Positions 18,780 through 29,300 of a stretch of DNA of 64,000 nucleotides are shown here, in pieces. A model generated the notes under the pieces. That model was not told where the DNA came from. It did not search any database and saw only the letters and a program-made list of their open reading frames with translations. The stretch covers positions 1-64,000 of the forward strand of contig CACAFC010000002.1 of NCBI GenBank assembly GCA_902531765.1. The letters run 5' to 3'. The number at the start of each line of letters is the position of its first letter. Position 1 is the stretch's first letter. Source of the stretch: an uncultured Pelagibacteraceae bacterium. Its GTDB lineage: Bacteria; Pseudomonadota; Alphaproteobacteria; Pelagibacterales; Pelagibacteraceae. Made by a program: the position numbers and the translations under genes.

Positions 18780-21700
18780 ATGAGCGATAAACTATTAGTC
18801 CCTGATATAGGTGACTTCGAAAATGTAGAGGTCATTGAATTACTTGTCAAAGAAGGCCAAAAAATTGCCAAGAACGATCCAGTAGTTACTATTGAAAGTG
18901 ATAAATCGAGTGTTGAAATACCCTCAACGTTATCAGGTATAATTGAAACAATTAAAGTTAAAGTAGGTGACAAAGTTTCAAAAGGTGATTTAATTCTGAA
19001 TATTTTAGGGTCAAATGAAGAACTTTCTACAACAAAAGCTATTCCAAAAGACACTGAAAATCTGATTAAAGAGGCAGAAAAATCATTAGAAAAAAAACAA
19101 GAGCAAATTATCCATACAAATAATATTGAGAGAAAAAATTCAGAAATAATTCAAGTAGTTAATGACGGCGATATCGATCCATTAGAAACTAATGAGTGGT
19201 TAGAGTCACTCACTGCAGTAATTGAAAAAGATGGAAATCAAAGAGCCCATTATTTAATAAAGGAATTAATAAATAAAGCTTATATGGAGGGTGCAAATAT
19301 TCCCTACACGCAAAATACACCCTATATAAACACAATTCCAGTAAATGAAGAGAAAAAATCAAACGGTGATCAAAATATTGAGAGAAGAATTCGGTCATTG
19401 ATAAGATGGAATTCCGCAGCAATGGTTGTTCGTGCAAATAAAAAATTTCCTGAACTTGGAGGACATATTGGAACATTTGCATCAGCAGCTACACTTTATG
19501 ATGTAGGAATGAATCATTTTTGGAGAGCAAAAAATAATAAATTTGGTGGAGATTTAATTTATTTTCAAGGACATAGCGCTCCAGGTATGTACGCAAGAGC
19601 ATTTCTTGAAGGAAGACTTAATGAAAAACAATTAGATAGTTTTAGACAAGAAGTTAATCCAGGGGGTTTATCATCTTATCCACATCCTTGGTTGATGCCA
19701 AACTTTTGGCAATTTCCTACGGTCTCAATGGGTTTAGGACCGATGTTAGCTATCTATCAAGCAAGATATATGAAATACTTGATTAACAGGGGGCTCATCA
19801 AAGATGAGGGACGAAAAGTTTGGGCTTTTTTAGGAGATGGTGAAATGGATGAACCAGAGTCTTTAGGAGCAATTGGTTTAGCAGCAAGAGAAAAATTGGA
19901 TAACCTAATATTTGTGATCAATTGTAACCTTCAAAGATTGGACGGACCTGTGAGGGGTAATGGAAAAATCATACAAGAATTAGAGGGTATCTTTAGAGGA
20001 GCTGGATGGAATGTTATCAAAGTAATTTGGGGTTCTTATTGGGATCCGTTATTAGCTAACGATAAAACTGGTCATTTAATTAAAGCTATGAATGAAACTG
20101 TCGATGGCGAATATCAAGCAATGAAAGCAAGAGATGGAGCTTATGTGCGAGAAAAGTTTTTTGGTAAGTATCCTGAAACTAAAGAGTTAATCTCAAGCCT
20201 TTCAGACAAAGATATATGGAGATTGAATAGAGGTGGACATGATCCTCACAAAGTTTTTGCAGCTTATGATAAAGCCTCAAAAAATATCGGAAGCCCAACA
20301 GTTGTGATTGCTAAGACTATAAAGGGTTATGGAATGGGCAAAAGTGGAGAGAGTGTAAATACAACACATCAAACTAAAAAATTAGATATTGACGATTTGA
20401 TGTATTACAGAGATAGGTTTGATGTTCCTCTAACTGATAAACAGGTGCAAAATATTGAATATTATAAGCCAGACCAAAACTCACCTGAAATAAAATATAT
20501 CAAAGAAAGAAGACTTCAATTAGGAGGATTTATCCCAGAGAGAACTACTTATGCAAAACCCATTAAAGCTCCTCCAAAAAATATTTTTGATAATATGAAA
20601 GAGTCTACAGGAGATAAAGAGATGTCTACAACTATGGCATTAGTCAGAATGTTAACAAACCTTTTAAGGGATAAAAATGTTGCCCCAAGATTAGTACCAA
20701 TCATTCCTGATGAGGCGAGAACATTTGGTATGGAGGGTTTTTTTCAAAAAATTGGTATTTATGCTCACGAGGGACAAAAATATGAACCTGAGGACTCAGC
20801 ACAATTAAGTTCATATCGAGAAGAAAAAAGCGGACAAGTTTTGGAGGAAGGAATTAATGAGGCAGGTGCAATGTCTTCATGGATTGCTGCAGGCACTTCA
20901 TACACAAATCATGATATTGAAATGATCCCTATCTATCTTTTTTACTCAATGTTTGGTTTTCAAAGAATAGGTGATTTTGCTTGGGCAGGAGCAGACAGTC
21001 AATCAAGAGGGTTTTTAATTGGTGCTACTGCTGGGAGAACAACATTAGCGGGAGAAGGTTTACAGCACCAAGATGGACATAGTCATTTAATGGCATCAAC
21101 TATTCCAAACTGTAAGTCTTATGATCCAACATTTCATTATGAACTAGCAACAATCTTTAGAGAAGGATTGAAAAGAATGCATGAGAAGAAAGAAAATATT
21201 TTTTATTATATTACGACAATGAATGAAAATTATCCTCATCCTGCTATACCAACTGAAAAATCATGTGAAGAAGGCATTTTAAAAGGAATGTATAAAATTA
21301 AAGAATTTAACAAATATAAAAAAACCAAAATTCAATTTCTAGGATCAGGCACAATTTTAAGAGAAATGATAGCTGGTGCTGAGATTCTACAAAAGGAATA
21401 TCAAATTGATAGTGAAGTTTGGAGTGTAACTAGTTTTAATGAATTAAGAAGAGATGGCTTAGAGGTTGAAAGGTATAATTTATTAAATCCTGAAAAAGAA
21501 CCAAAAAAATCATATGTTGAAAGCTGTTTAGACAAAACTGAAGGTCCAATTTTGGCTGCATCAGATTATATGAGGATGAATTCAGACCAAATTAGACCTT
21601 ATATTAACAAGAGCTTTTATTCGTTAGGAACAGATGGATTTGGTAGAAGTGATACCAGAAAAAATTTGAGGAAGTTCTTTGAGGTTGATAAAGAACATGT

Positions 21701-21818
21701 TGTTGCATATGGACTTAGTGTTTTAGCTAAAGAACAATTAATTGCATCTAAATATGCTCAAGAGGCAATAAAAAAATATAAAATTGATAAAGAAAAACCA
21801 ATGCCAACAAAATTATAA
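18780..21818 (+). CDS. aceE: Pyruvate dehydrogenase E1 (homodimeric type) with N-terminal lipoyl domain
   Basis: Lipoyl domain ...ESDKSSVEIPS... then linker and AceE core (YFQGHSAPGMYARAFLEGR, VWAFLGDGEMDEPES). Confidence 0.95.
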   Translation: MSDKLLVPDIGDFENVEVIELLVKEGQKIAKNDPVVTIESDKSSVEIPSTLSGIIETIKVKVGDKVSKGDLILNILGSNEELSTTKAIPKDTENLIKEAEKSLEKKQEQIIHTNNIERKNSEIIQVVNDGDIDPLETNEWLESLTAVIEKDGNQRAHYLIKELINKAYMEGANIPYTQNTPYINTIPVNEEKKSNGDQNIERRIRSLIRWNSAAMVVRANKKFPELGGHIGTFASAATLYDVGMNHFWRAKNNKFGGDLIYFQGHSAPGMYARAFLEGRLNEKQLDSFRQEVNPGGLSSYPHPWLMPNFWQFPTVSMGLGPMLAIYQARYMKYLINRGLIKDEGRKVWAFLGDGEMDEPESLGAIGLAAREKLDNLIFVINCNLQRLDGPVRGNGKIIQELEGIFRGAGWNVIKVIWGSYWDPLLANDKTGHLIKAMNETVDGEYQAMKARDGAYVREKFFGKYPETKELISSLSDKDIWRLNRGGHDPHKVFAAYDKASKNIGSPTVVIAKTIKGYGMGKSGESVNTTHQTKKLDIDDLMYYRDRFDVPLTDKQVQNIEYYKPDQNSPEIKYIKERRLQLGGFIPERTTYAKPIKAPPKNIFDNMKESTGDKEMSTTMALVRMLTNLLRDKNVAPRLVPIIPDEARTFGMEGFFQKIGIYAHEGQKYEPEDSAQLSSYREEKSGQVLEEGINEAGAMSSWIAAGTSYTNHDIEMIPIYLFYSMFGFQRIGDFAWAGADSQSRGFLIGATAGRTTLAGEGLQHQDGHSHLMASTIPNCKSYDPTFHYELATIFREGLKRMHEKKENIFYYITTMNENYPHPAIPTEKSCEEGILKGMYKIKEFNKYKKTKIQFLGSGTILREMIAGAEILQKEYQIDSEVWSVTSFNELRRDGLEVERYNLLNPEKEPKKSYVESCLDKTEGPILAASDYMRMNSDQIRPYINKSFYSLGTDGFGRSDTRKNLRKFFEVDKEHVVAYGLSVLAKEQLIASKYAQEAIKKYKIDKEKPMPTKL

Positions 21819-23083
21819 TGTCCAAGAAAGATATAAAAGTTCCAAATATTGGTGAATTCAAAGATGTGGAAGTCATCGAAGTTTTAATTAAAAAAGGTCA
21901 AAAAATAAAAAAGAATGATCCACTTATAACTATAGAAAGTGATAAATCAAGTGTGGAAATACCATCTTCTGATGATGGAACCATAATTTCTTTGAATGTT
22001 AAAATTGGAGACAAGGTATCGGAAGGTGATAAAATTATTGAAATTGAAAGTGAGAAAGAAATAAAAGAAACAAGTGCTCAAGAATTACCAAAAAGTCAAT
22101 TACCAAAAGAAATAAAAAAAAATGATGTAAAAAAAACCAATAAGTCTGAAAATATAATAGTTAAAGATTTTTCTACAAAAGCTTCTGCTTCACCAAAAGT
22201 TAGAAAATTTGCGAGAGAACTTGGAGTTAATATCAACAAAGTCCCAGGTAGTGAAAGACATGGTAGAGTTACCGAGAGTGATGTAAAGTTATTTGTTGCA
22301 ACTAAATCTGATAAAAGTTTCAAAGATCAAAATACAACTGAACAAAAAATTGAACTAGAGTATTCCCATTCAGATTTTGGAGAAGTAGATATTAAAGACA
22401 TTCCCAGAGTGAAAAAGTTGTCATCTAAATATTTAATGAACTCTTGGACAAAAATTCCTCACGTAACCAATCATGATGAAGCTGATATAACCGAATTAGA
22501 GGAATTTAGAACCTCTCTTACGGACGTATATTCTGGTGAAAAAAAAAAAATTACACCATTAGCTTTCATCGTAAAAGCATTAACAACATCATTAAAAAAA
22601 TTTCCAAATTTTAATACCTCAATCGATCAAATTGAAAACGGTAAAATGACTGTTAAAAAGTATTATCATGTTGGCATAGCAGTGGATACACCACATGGTC
22701 TGATGGTTCCTAAATTAAGAAATGCAGATAATAAAAATATTTCTTTAATAAGTAAAGAATTAAAAAAAATCAGTCAGCAATGTAGAGATCTTAAAATTGA
22801 TAAAAAAGAGTTATTCGGAGGTTCTATGACGATAACAAGCCTAGGGGGAATCGGGGGATCTTTTTTTACCCCAATTATAAATTATCCTGAAGTTGCTATT
22901 TTAGGAGTAGGAAGAGCAGAAAAAAAACAAGTATTCATGGATGGAAAATTTGTAACGCGCACTATGTTGCCACTTTCACTATCTTATGATCATAGAATTA
23001 TTGATGGTGCGGAGGCAGCTCGATTTAATAATGATTTAAAAGAAAATCTTGGTAAAAATTTTGCTTATAAGTTAGCCGTTTGA
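21818..23083 (+). CDS. aceF: Dihydrolipoamide acetyltransferase (E2)
   Basis: Lipoyl ESDKSSVEIPSS, peripheral-subunit-binding domain ASPKVRKFARELGVNINKVPGSERHGRVTESDV, LSYDHRIIDGAEAARF. Confidence 0.96.
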   Translation: MSKKDIKVPNIGEFKDVEVIEVLIKKGQKIKKNDPLITIESDKSSVEIPSSDDGTIISLNVKIGDKVSEGDKIIEIESEKEIKETSAQELPKSQLPKEIKKNDVKKTNKSENIIVKDFSTKASASPKVRKFARELGVNINKVPGSERHGRVTESDVKLFVATKSDKSFKDQNTTEQKIELEYSHSDFGEVDIKDIPRVKKLSSKYLMNSWTKIPHVTNHDEADITELEEFRTSLTDVYSGEKKKITPLAFIVKALTTSLKKFPNFNTSIDQIENGKMTVKKYYHVGIAVDTPHGLMVPKLRNADNKNISLISKELKKISQQCRDLKIDKKELFGGSMTITSLGGIGGSFFTPIINYPEVAILGVGRAEKKQVFMDGKFVTRTMLPLSLSYDHRIIDGAEAARFNNDLKENLGKNFAYKLAV

Positions 23084-23988
23084 TAAAAATTATGTCTAAA
23101 AGCGTTTCATTGTTAAGTGCTTTGCTGTGTACATTTATTTGGGGAACTACATTTATTGCTCAAGACACTGGCATGGATGATATTGGTCCGTTTACATTTA
23201 ATGCAGTAAGATTTTTTGTAGGTTTTTTGGCAATTCTACCTTTAGCATTATTATTTGAGACTAAAAAATTTAAATTAGAATTTAAAACTGGTTTTAGATA
23301 TTTTGCTATTCTATCTTTTTTAATAGGGTTATCATTATTTTTAGGATCAGCATTGCAGCAAGTAGCTCTGCTTTACACAGATGTAGCTAATGCTGCTTTC
23401 TTTACGATTTTTTATGTTCCGATGGTGCCAATTATTATTTTTATATTTAAGAGAGACTCATTGCATTGGAGTGTATGGCCTTCAGTTATTTTATGTTTAA
23501 TTGGCGGATATCTTTTAACCAATTTTTATGATGCTACAGTTAGACTTGGAGACACATTGGTCATTCTTGGAGCATTATTCTGGAGCACTCACATAATATT
23601 TACCGGAATGATTGTTAAAACATATAACTTACCTTTAACATTAGGTGCAATCCAAACTTTATTAGTGGCTTTGTTTTCTTTTATTATTGGTTTGATTTAT
23701 GAAGAATTTGTAATTGAAAATATTCTCAACGAGATAGACTCTATACTCTATGCAGGAATTTTATCAGGTGGTTTTGCGTTCGTTTTACAAATTTACGCTC
23801 AAAAAAACATAACACCTGCACCAGCAGCCATAATTTTTTCATTAGAAGGTGTATTTGCAACTATCGCAGCATGGGTTTTATTAAGTCAAATTTTAGATTT
23901 TAATAATATATTAGGGTGCTTGTTCATATTGTGTGGTGTTTTAATTTCTCAATTATTACCCTTGATGAGGAAAATAAATTATCAATAA
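23080..23988 (+). CDS. EamA/DMT-family transporter
   Basis: About 10 TM helices; FIWGTTFIAQ and two EamA-like halves. Confidence 0.85.
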   Translation: MIKIMSKSVSLLSALLCTFIWGTTFIAQDTGMDDIGPFTFNAVRFFVGFLAILPLALLFETKKFKLEFKTGFRYFAILSFLIGLSLFLGSALQQVALLYTDVANAAFFTIFYVPMVPIIIFIFKRDSLHWSVWPSVILCLIGGYLLTNFYDATVRLGDTLVILGALFWSTHIIFTGMIVKTYNLPLTLGAIQTLLVALFSFIIGLIYEEFVIENILNEIDSILYAGILSGGFAFVLQIYAQKNITPAPAAIIFSLEGVFATIAAWVLLSQILDFNNILGCLFILCGVLISQLLPLMRKINYQ

Positions 23989-24753
23989 TAAAACTAAAGC
24001 AATAATAATTCTATAAATTACGAATACTGTTAAAGAAAAATTTCTTACATATCTTATAAAATATTTAACTGTGATAAATGAGAAGATAAAAGAAAGAGTA
24101 ACTGCAATTAATAATAAATAATTAAATTCAGTAGACTGTTGTACAGCATCTTGAAGACCTAAAAAACTTGCCCCTGCTAACGCGGGTATAGATAATAAAA
24201 AGGCGATTTTGCTTGAGTCAACTCTATTAAATTTTAGAAATCGAGCTGCTGTTAAAGTTATCCCTGCTCTACTCACACCAGGTATGAGTGCTAAAATTTG
24301 AAATAAACCTATGAATAATATTGATTTTATATTTAAGTTGGTTGATATATTTTGATCAGTATCTCTTTTATCTGATAAAAATAGGACTAAACCAAAAAAT
24401 AGAGTTGCCCATGCAATAATTTCTATATTTCTTAAAAGATTTATTATTTCGATCGAATATATTATATATCCAAAAATTATAAGAGGTATTGATCCAACTA
24501 AAATCAAAATCAATAGTTTTTGATTGTTTCTTAAATTTAGTAAATCTTTTTTAAAGTAATAGATTATTGCAAATAAAGAACCCAAGTGCAGACCAATATC
24601 AATGAATAAAGAGCTTGAGCTGAAATCATAAAAGCTTGATACTAAGATTAGATGAGCCGAAGAACTAATAGGTAAAAATTCAGAAATCCCCTGTATTGCA
24701 GAAAGAATTAGTATTTCTATAAAATCTTGAAGCATACAGATGTCGTAACTCAA
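23956..24753 (-). CDS. uppP: Undecaprenyl-diphosphatase (UppP/BacA)
   Basis: GISEFLPISSSAHLIL, PGVSRAGITLTAARFL. Confidence 0.93.
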   Translation of the reverse strand: MSYDICMLQDFIEILILSAIQGISEFLPISSSAHLILVSSFYDFSSSSLFIDIGLHLGSLFAIIYYFKKDLLNLRNNQKLLILILVGSIPLIIFGYIIYSIEIINLLRNIEIIAWATLFFGLVLFLSDKRDTDQNISTNLNIKSILFIGLFQILALIPGVSRAGITLTAARFLKFNRVDSSKIAFLLSIPALAGASFLGLQDAVQQSTEFNYLLLIAVTLSFIFSFITVKYFIRYVRNFSLTVFVIYRIIIALVLLLIIYFPHQG

Positions 24754-24918
24754 AAAATATTCATTTTAAACAATTCGATTTAATCATAATAGGTATGCAA
24801 AAAATAAATTTCACATATTCTATGCTAAATAATGCAAATAATAGGTTATAATTACTGACCTAAATAATACTTTTATTAGTAAAAACTATGTATAACTTGC
24901 CTAAAATTTAAAGATTCT

Positions 24919-26358
24919 ATGACTGATAAAATGTTAAAATTTGTAAAAATAGGTCAACAAACTCCACCTAAAAGAGAGACCGCCACTAGAAAAGAAGATT
25001 TTAATGAAATCTATGACGAATTTGTAAAGAAAAAAGCTGAGGAACAGTCGAGCAGATGTTCTCAGTGTGGGGTTCCATTCTGCCAAGTTCATTGCCCCTT
25101 AAGCAATAATATTCCGGATTGGTTAAAACTTACTGCTGAAGGGAGATTAAAAGAAGCCTATGAATTATCTCAAAGTACTAACAATATGCCAGAAGTATGC
25201 GGAAGGATTTGTCCTCAGGATAGATTATGTGAAGGTAACTGTGTTATTGAACAATCAGGTCATGGAACAGTAACTATTGGTTCAGTTGAGAAATATATTA
25301 ATGATACAGCGTGGGAACAAGGTTGGGTTAAGCCAATTTCTTTAAAACACGAAAAAAATCAAAGTGTTGGAATTATTGGTGCTGGGCCCGCAGGTTTAGC
25401 AGCAGCCGAACAGTTAAGAAAAAATGGATATAAAATTACCGTTTATGATCGATATGACCGTGCGGGTGGATTGTTGATTTATGGTATCCCCAATTTCAAA
25501 CTTGAAAAACATGTAGTTGAACGAAGAACAAAGTTATTAAAAGATGGTGGTATAGAATTTGTTCAAAATTTCGAAGTTGGTAAAGATGCAACCCTAGAAC
25601 AGTTACGAAAAAAACATGATGCAATTTTGATAGCGACGGGTGTATATAAACCAAGAGAAGTCGAATTACCTGGTAATGATTTAGGTAATATTTTCCCTGC
25701 AATGGAGTTTTTGACAGCATCAAATAAAAAGGGCCTTGGTGATAAAGTAGAATTATTTGACAAAGGAACTTTAAACGCAGAGGGAAAAGATGTTGTGGTA
25801 ATAGGTGGTGGTGACACAGCAATGGATTGTGTAAGAACTTCAGTAAGACAAAAAGCAAAGTCAGTAAAATGTTTGTACAGAAGAGATAAAGAAAATATGC
25901 CTGGATCTGCTAGAGAAGTTGCAAATGCTGAGGAGGAAGGTGTAGAATTTGTTTGGCTTTCTAGCCCAAAAGAATTTAAAGGAAAAAATAAAATTGAAAA
26001 TTTAGTTGTAAATCAAATTGAATTAGGTGAACCAGATGAATCAGGAAGACGAAAACCAGAAATTAAACAAGGTTCAGAATTTACAGTAAAAGCTGATATG
26101 GTAATCAAAGCTCTTGGATTTGATCCAGAAAATTTACCATTATTATTTGATGCACCAGAGTTACAAGTAACAAGATGGGGAACAATTAAAACTGACTTTG
26201 ATACGATGGAAACAAATCTAAAAGGCGTTTTTGCTGCAGGAGATATTGTAAGAGGAGCTTCGTTAGTAGTTTGGGCAATCAAAGATGGAAGAGATGCAGC
26301 TTCTTCTATGAAAGCCTATTTGGAAAATATTCAACTAAAAAAAACAAAAGTAGCATAA
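24919..26358 (+). CDS. gltD: Glutamate synthase small subunit
   Basis: CSQCGVPFCQVHCPLSNNIPDW, GAGPAGLAAAEQLR, GGGDTAMDC. Confidence 0.95.
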   Translation: MTDKMLKFVKIGQQTPPKRETATRKEDFNEIYDEFVKKKAEEQSSRCSQCGVPFCQVHCPLSNNIPDWLKLTAEGRLKEAYELSQSTNNMPEVCGRICPQDRLCEGNCVIEQSGHGTVTIGSVEKYINDTAWEQGWVKPISLKHEKNQSVGIIGAGPAGLAAAEQLRKNGYKITVYDRYDRAGGLLIYGIPNFKLEKHVVERRTKLLKDGGIEFVQNFEVGKDATLEQLRKKHDAILIATGVYKPREVELPGNDLGNIFPAMEFLTASNKKGLGDKVELFDKGTLNAEGKDVVVIGGGDTAMDCVRTSVRQKAKSVKCLYRRDKENMPGSAREVANAEEEGVEFVWLSSPKEFKGKNKIENLVVNQIELGEPDESGRRKPEIKQGSEFTVKADMVIKALGFDPENLPLLFDAPELQVTRWGTIKTDFDTMETNLKGVFAAGDIVRGASLVVWAIKDGRDAASSMKAYLENIQLKKTKVA

Positions 26359-29300
26359 TGAAAAATTATAAAAAAAATTTAGAGTTACTTACAAAAAATC
26401 ATGTTTATTCAAAAGAGATGGAACATGATGCTTGTGGAGTTGGTTTAATCGCATCTACAGAAGGAAAAAAATCTAGGGCTATAGTTGAGTATGGAATTGA
26501 GGCATTAAAAGCAGTTTGGCACAGGGGTGCTGTTGATGCAGATGGAAAAACGGGTGATGGAGCTGGAATACATGTCGAAATTCCGAAAGATTTTTTTATA
26601 GAAAAAATACAAGTTACCGGACACGATTATGATAATTCTGAAATCTGTGTAGGAATGATTTTTTTACCTAGAAATGACTATTCAGCTCAAGAGAGTTGCA
26701 AAACAATAGTTGAGAGTGAACTAACCAAGAATAATTTTAGTATATATGGTTGGCGACAAGTGCCAGTAAATTCAAAAGTTTTAGGAGAAAAAGCTCTTCG
26801 AACTATGCCAGAAATCATACAAGTTCTCTTTAAACCCAATGATCCAAATTTATTAGATAAAAATTTAGAGAGAAGAATTTATGAAACAAGAAAGAGAATT
26901 GAAAATAAAGCTTTTGATGCTTCACTAAATAATTTTTACATTTGTTCAATTAGTTCAAAATCTATAATTTATAAAGGGCTTTATTTAGCAGAGGCATTAT
27001 CTGATTTTTATTTAGATCTTAAAGACTCAAGATTTATTTCGAGATATGCAATTTTTCATCAAAGATTTTCAACAAACACTGCACCAAGTTGGAGCTTAGC
27101 TCAACCATTTAGGGCCATAGCGCACAATGGTGAGATAAATACTTATAAAGGAAATAAAAACTGGATGAAAGTCCACGAACAAGAAATGAGCAGCCCACTT
27201 TTCGAAGATATAGAAAATTTAAAACCAGTAATCCAAAAGGGTGTCTCTGACTCTGCAGCTTTAGATAATGTATTTGAATTATTAAATAAGTCAGGCCAAT
27301 CAGCGCCATTAGCTAAATTGATGCTAGTACCAGATGCATGGTCAAAGAAAAATAAAACGTTATCAAAAAGTCATCAGCAATTGTTCAATTTTTTAAATAG
27401 CACAATGGAACCTTGGGATGGACCTGCTGCTATTGCAGCTACTGACAATGAATGGGTTATAGCTGCTAATGATAGAAATGGTCTTAGACCTTTGAGATAT
27501 GCAATTACAAAAGACAAAATGATCTTTGCAGGCTCAGAAACAGGGATGATTGATTTAAATGAAAAAAAAATTTTAACCAAGGGAAGACTTGGTCCCGGTG
27601 AAATTATTGGGGTCAGAATTGAAAAAGGTAAAGTTTTTTCTAATAGTCAAATAAAAGATTATTTAGCTAAAGAATTTAAACATTTTAACTCTCAAATAAT
27701 TGATCTGGATGAAAAATTATCAATCTCCAATGAAAAACATAATTTTGATGGCGAAAGCTTAAGGAGAAGACAATATACTTTCGGGATAAGTTTAGAGGAT
27801 CTAGAACTTATCTTACATCCAATGGCAGAAGATGCGAAAGAAGCAACAGGTTCAATGGGTGATGATACCCCTTTAGCAGTGTTGTCTGATAAGTATAGAC
27901 CACTTTACCATTTTTTCAGACAAAATTTTAGCCAAGTAACTAATCCACCAATTGATTCTTTGAGAGAAAATAAAGTGATGAGTTTAAAAACTAGATTTGG
28001 AAATTTAGGTAATATTCTTGATTTTGATACTTTAACCAAAGAGAATATTTATGTTTTAAATAGCCCTATTCTATCAAATTCACAATTTAATAAGTTCACC
28101 AATTTTTTTGGTAAAAATTCAGTAATTATTGATTGCTCATTTTCACAAAATGACAATTTAGAAAATTCTATTAACAGAATCCAAAAGGAATCTGAAATTG
28201 CAGTAAGACAAGGTATTACTCAATTGGTTTTAAGTGATAAAAACCTTTCATCAGAAAGATTACCAATGCCAATGTTATTGTGTGTTGGAGCCATAAACAC
28301 ATTTTTAATACAAAAAAAATTAAGAGGTTATGTTTCTATCAATGTTCAGTCTGGAGAGGCTATAGATACTCATTCGTTTGCAACATTAATTGGAGTTGGA
28401 GCAACTACGGTAAATCCATATCTGGCTTTTGATAGTTTATATCAAAGATATGAAAAAAAACTTTTTGGCCAATTTAGTTTTGATGAGTGTGTACAACGCT
28501 ACATTAATTCAGTTAATGCAGGTTTACTAAAGATAATGTCAAAAATGGGGATTTCTGTTTTGAGTTCTTATAGAGGAGGATGTAATTTTGAAACTGTTGG
28601 ATTAAGCAGAACAGTTGTAGATGATTATTTTCCTGGAGTTACATCAAAAATTTCAGGTATTGGTTTGGTTGGAATTGAAAAAAAAATAAGACAAATTCAC
28701 AAAGAAGCATTTGAAAGCACAGAAACTGTATTACCGATTGGAGGTATTTATAGATATAGAAAAAATGGAGAGACACACCAATATCAAGGGAGGCTAATTC
28801 ATCTATTGCAGAGTGCAGTAGGTTCAAATTCATATGACAAATATAAAAAATATGTCGAGGGAATTTATAATTTACCTCCGATTAACTTGAGAGATTTAGT
28901 TGATTTTAGAAAAAAGAAACTAGGTCCCTCAATAGATATATCTGAAGTTGAGCCAATAGAAAAAATATTAAAAAGATTTGGTAGTGGAAGTATGTCTCAT
29001 GGTGCTTTATCTAAAGAAGCACACGAAACACTTGCTATTGGAATGAATAGAATTAAAGGAGCCTCTTGCAGTGGTGAGGGAGGAGAAGATGCAGAAAGAT
29101 TCAAGGTGATGGATAGTGGTGATAGTGCGAATTCTAGAGTTAAACAAATTGCATCAGCTAGATTTGGTGTGACTGTAAATTACCTAAATAATTGCAATGA
29201 AATAGAAATTAAAATGGCCCAAGGTGCTAAACCAGGGGAAGGTGGACAGTTACCTGGTTTTAAAGTAACAGAGGAAATTGCGAGACTTCGACATTCCACA

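Noticed and set aside
24847-24852. TATAAT upstream of gltD as promoter
   Set aside because: Exact -10 but no acceptable -35 at normal spacing; expected by chance in AT-rich DNA.
25496-25858. - strand ORFs antisense to gltD (also 26013-26282, 27109-27309, 29579-29839 in gltD/gltB)
   Set aside because: Shadow ORFs opposite highly conserved enzymes.
26271-26357. N-terminal extension of the gltB ORF
   Set aside because: Overlaps the gltD 3' end out of frame; MKNYKKN start at 26358 with TAATG junction fits better.
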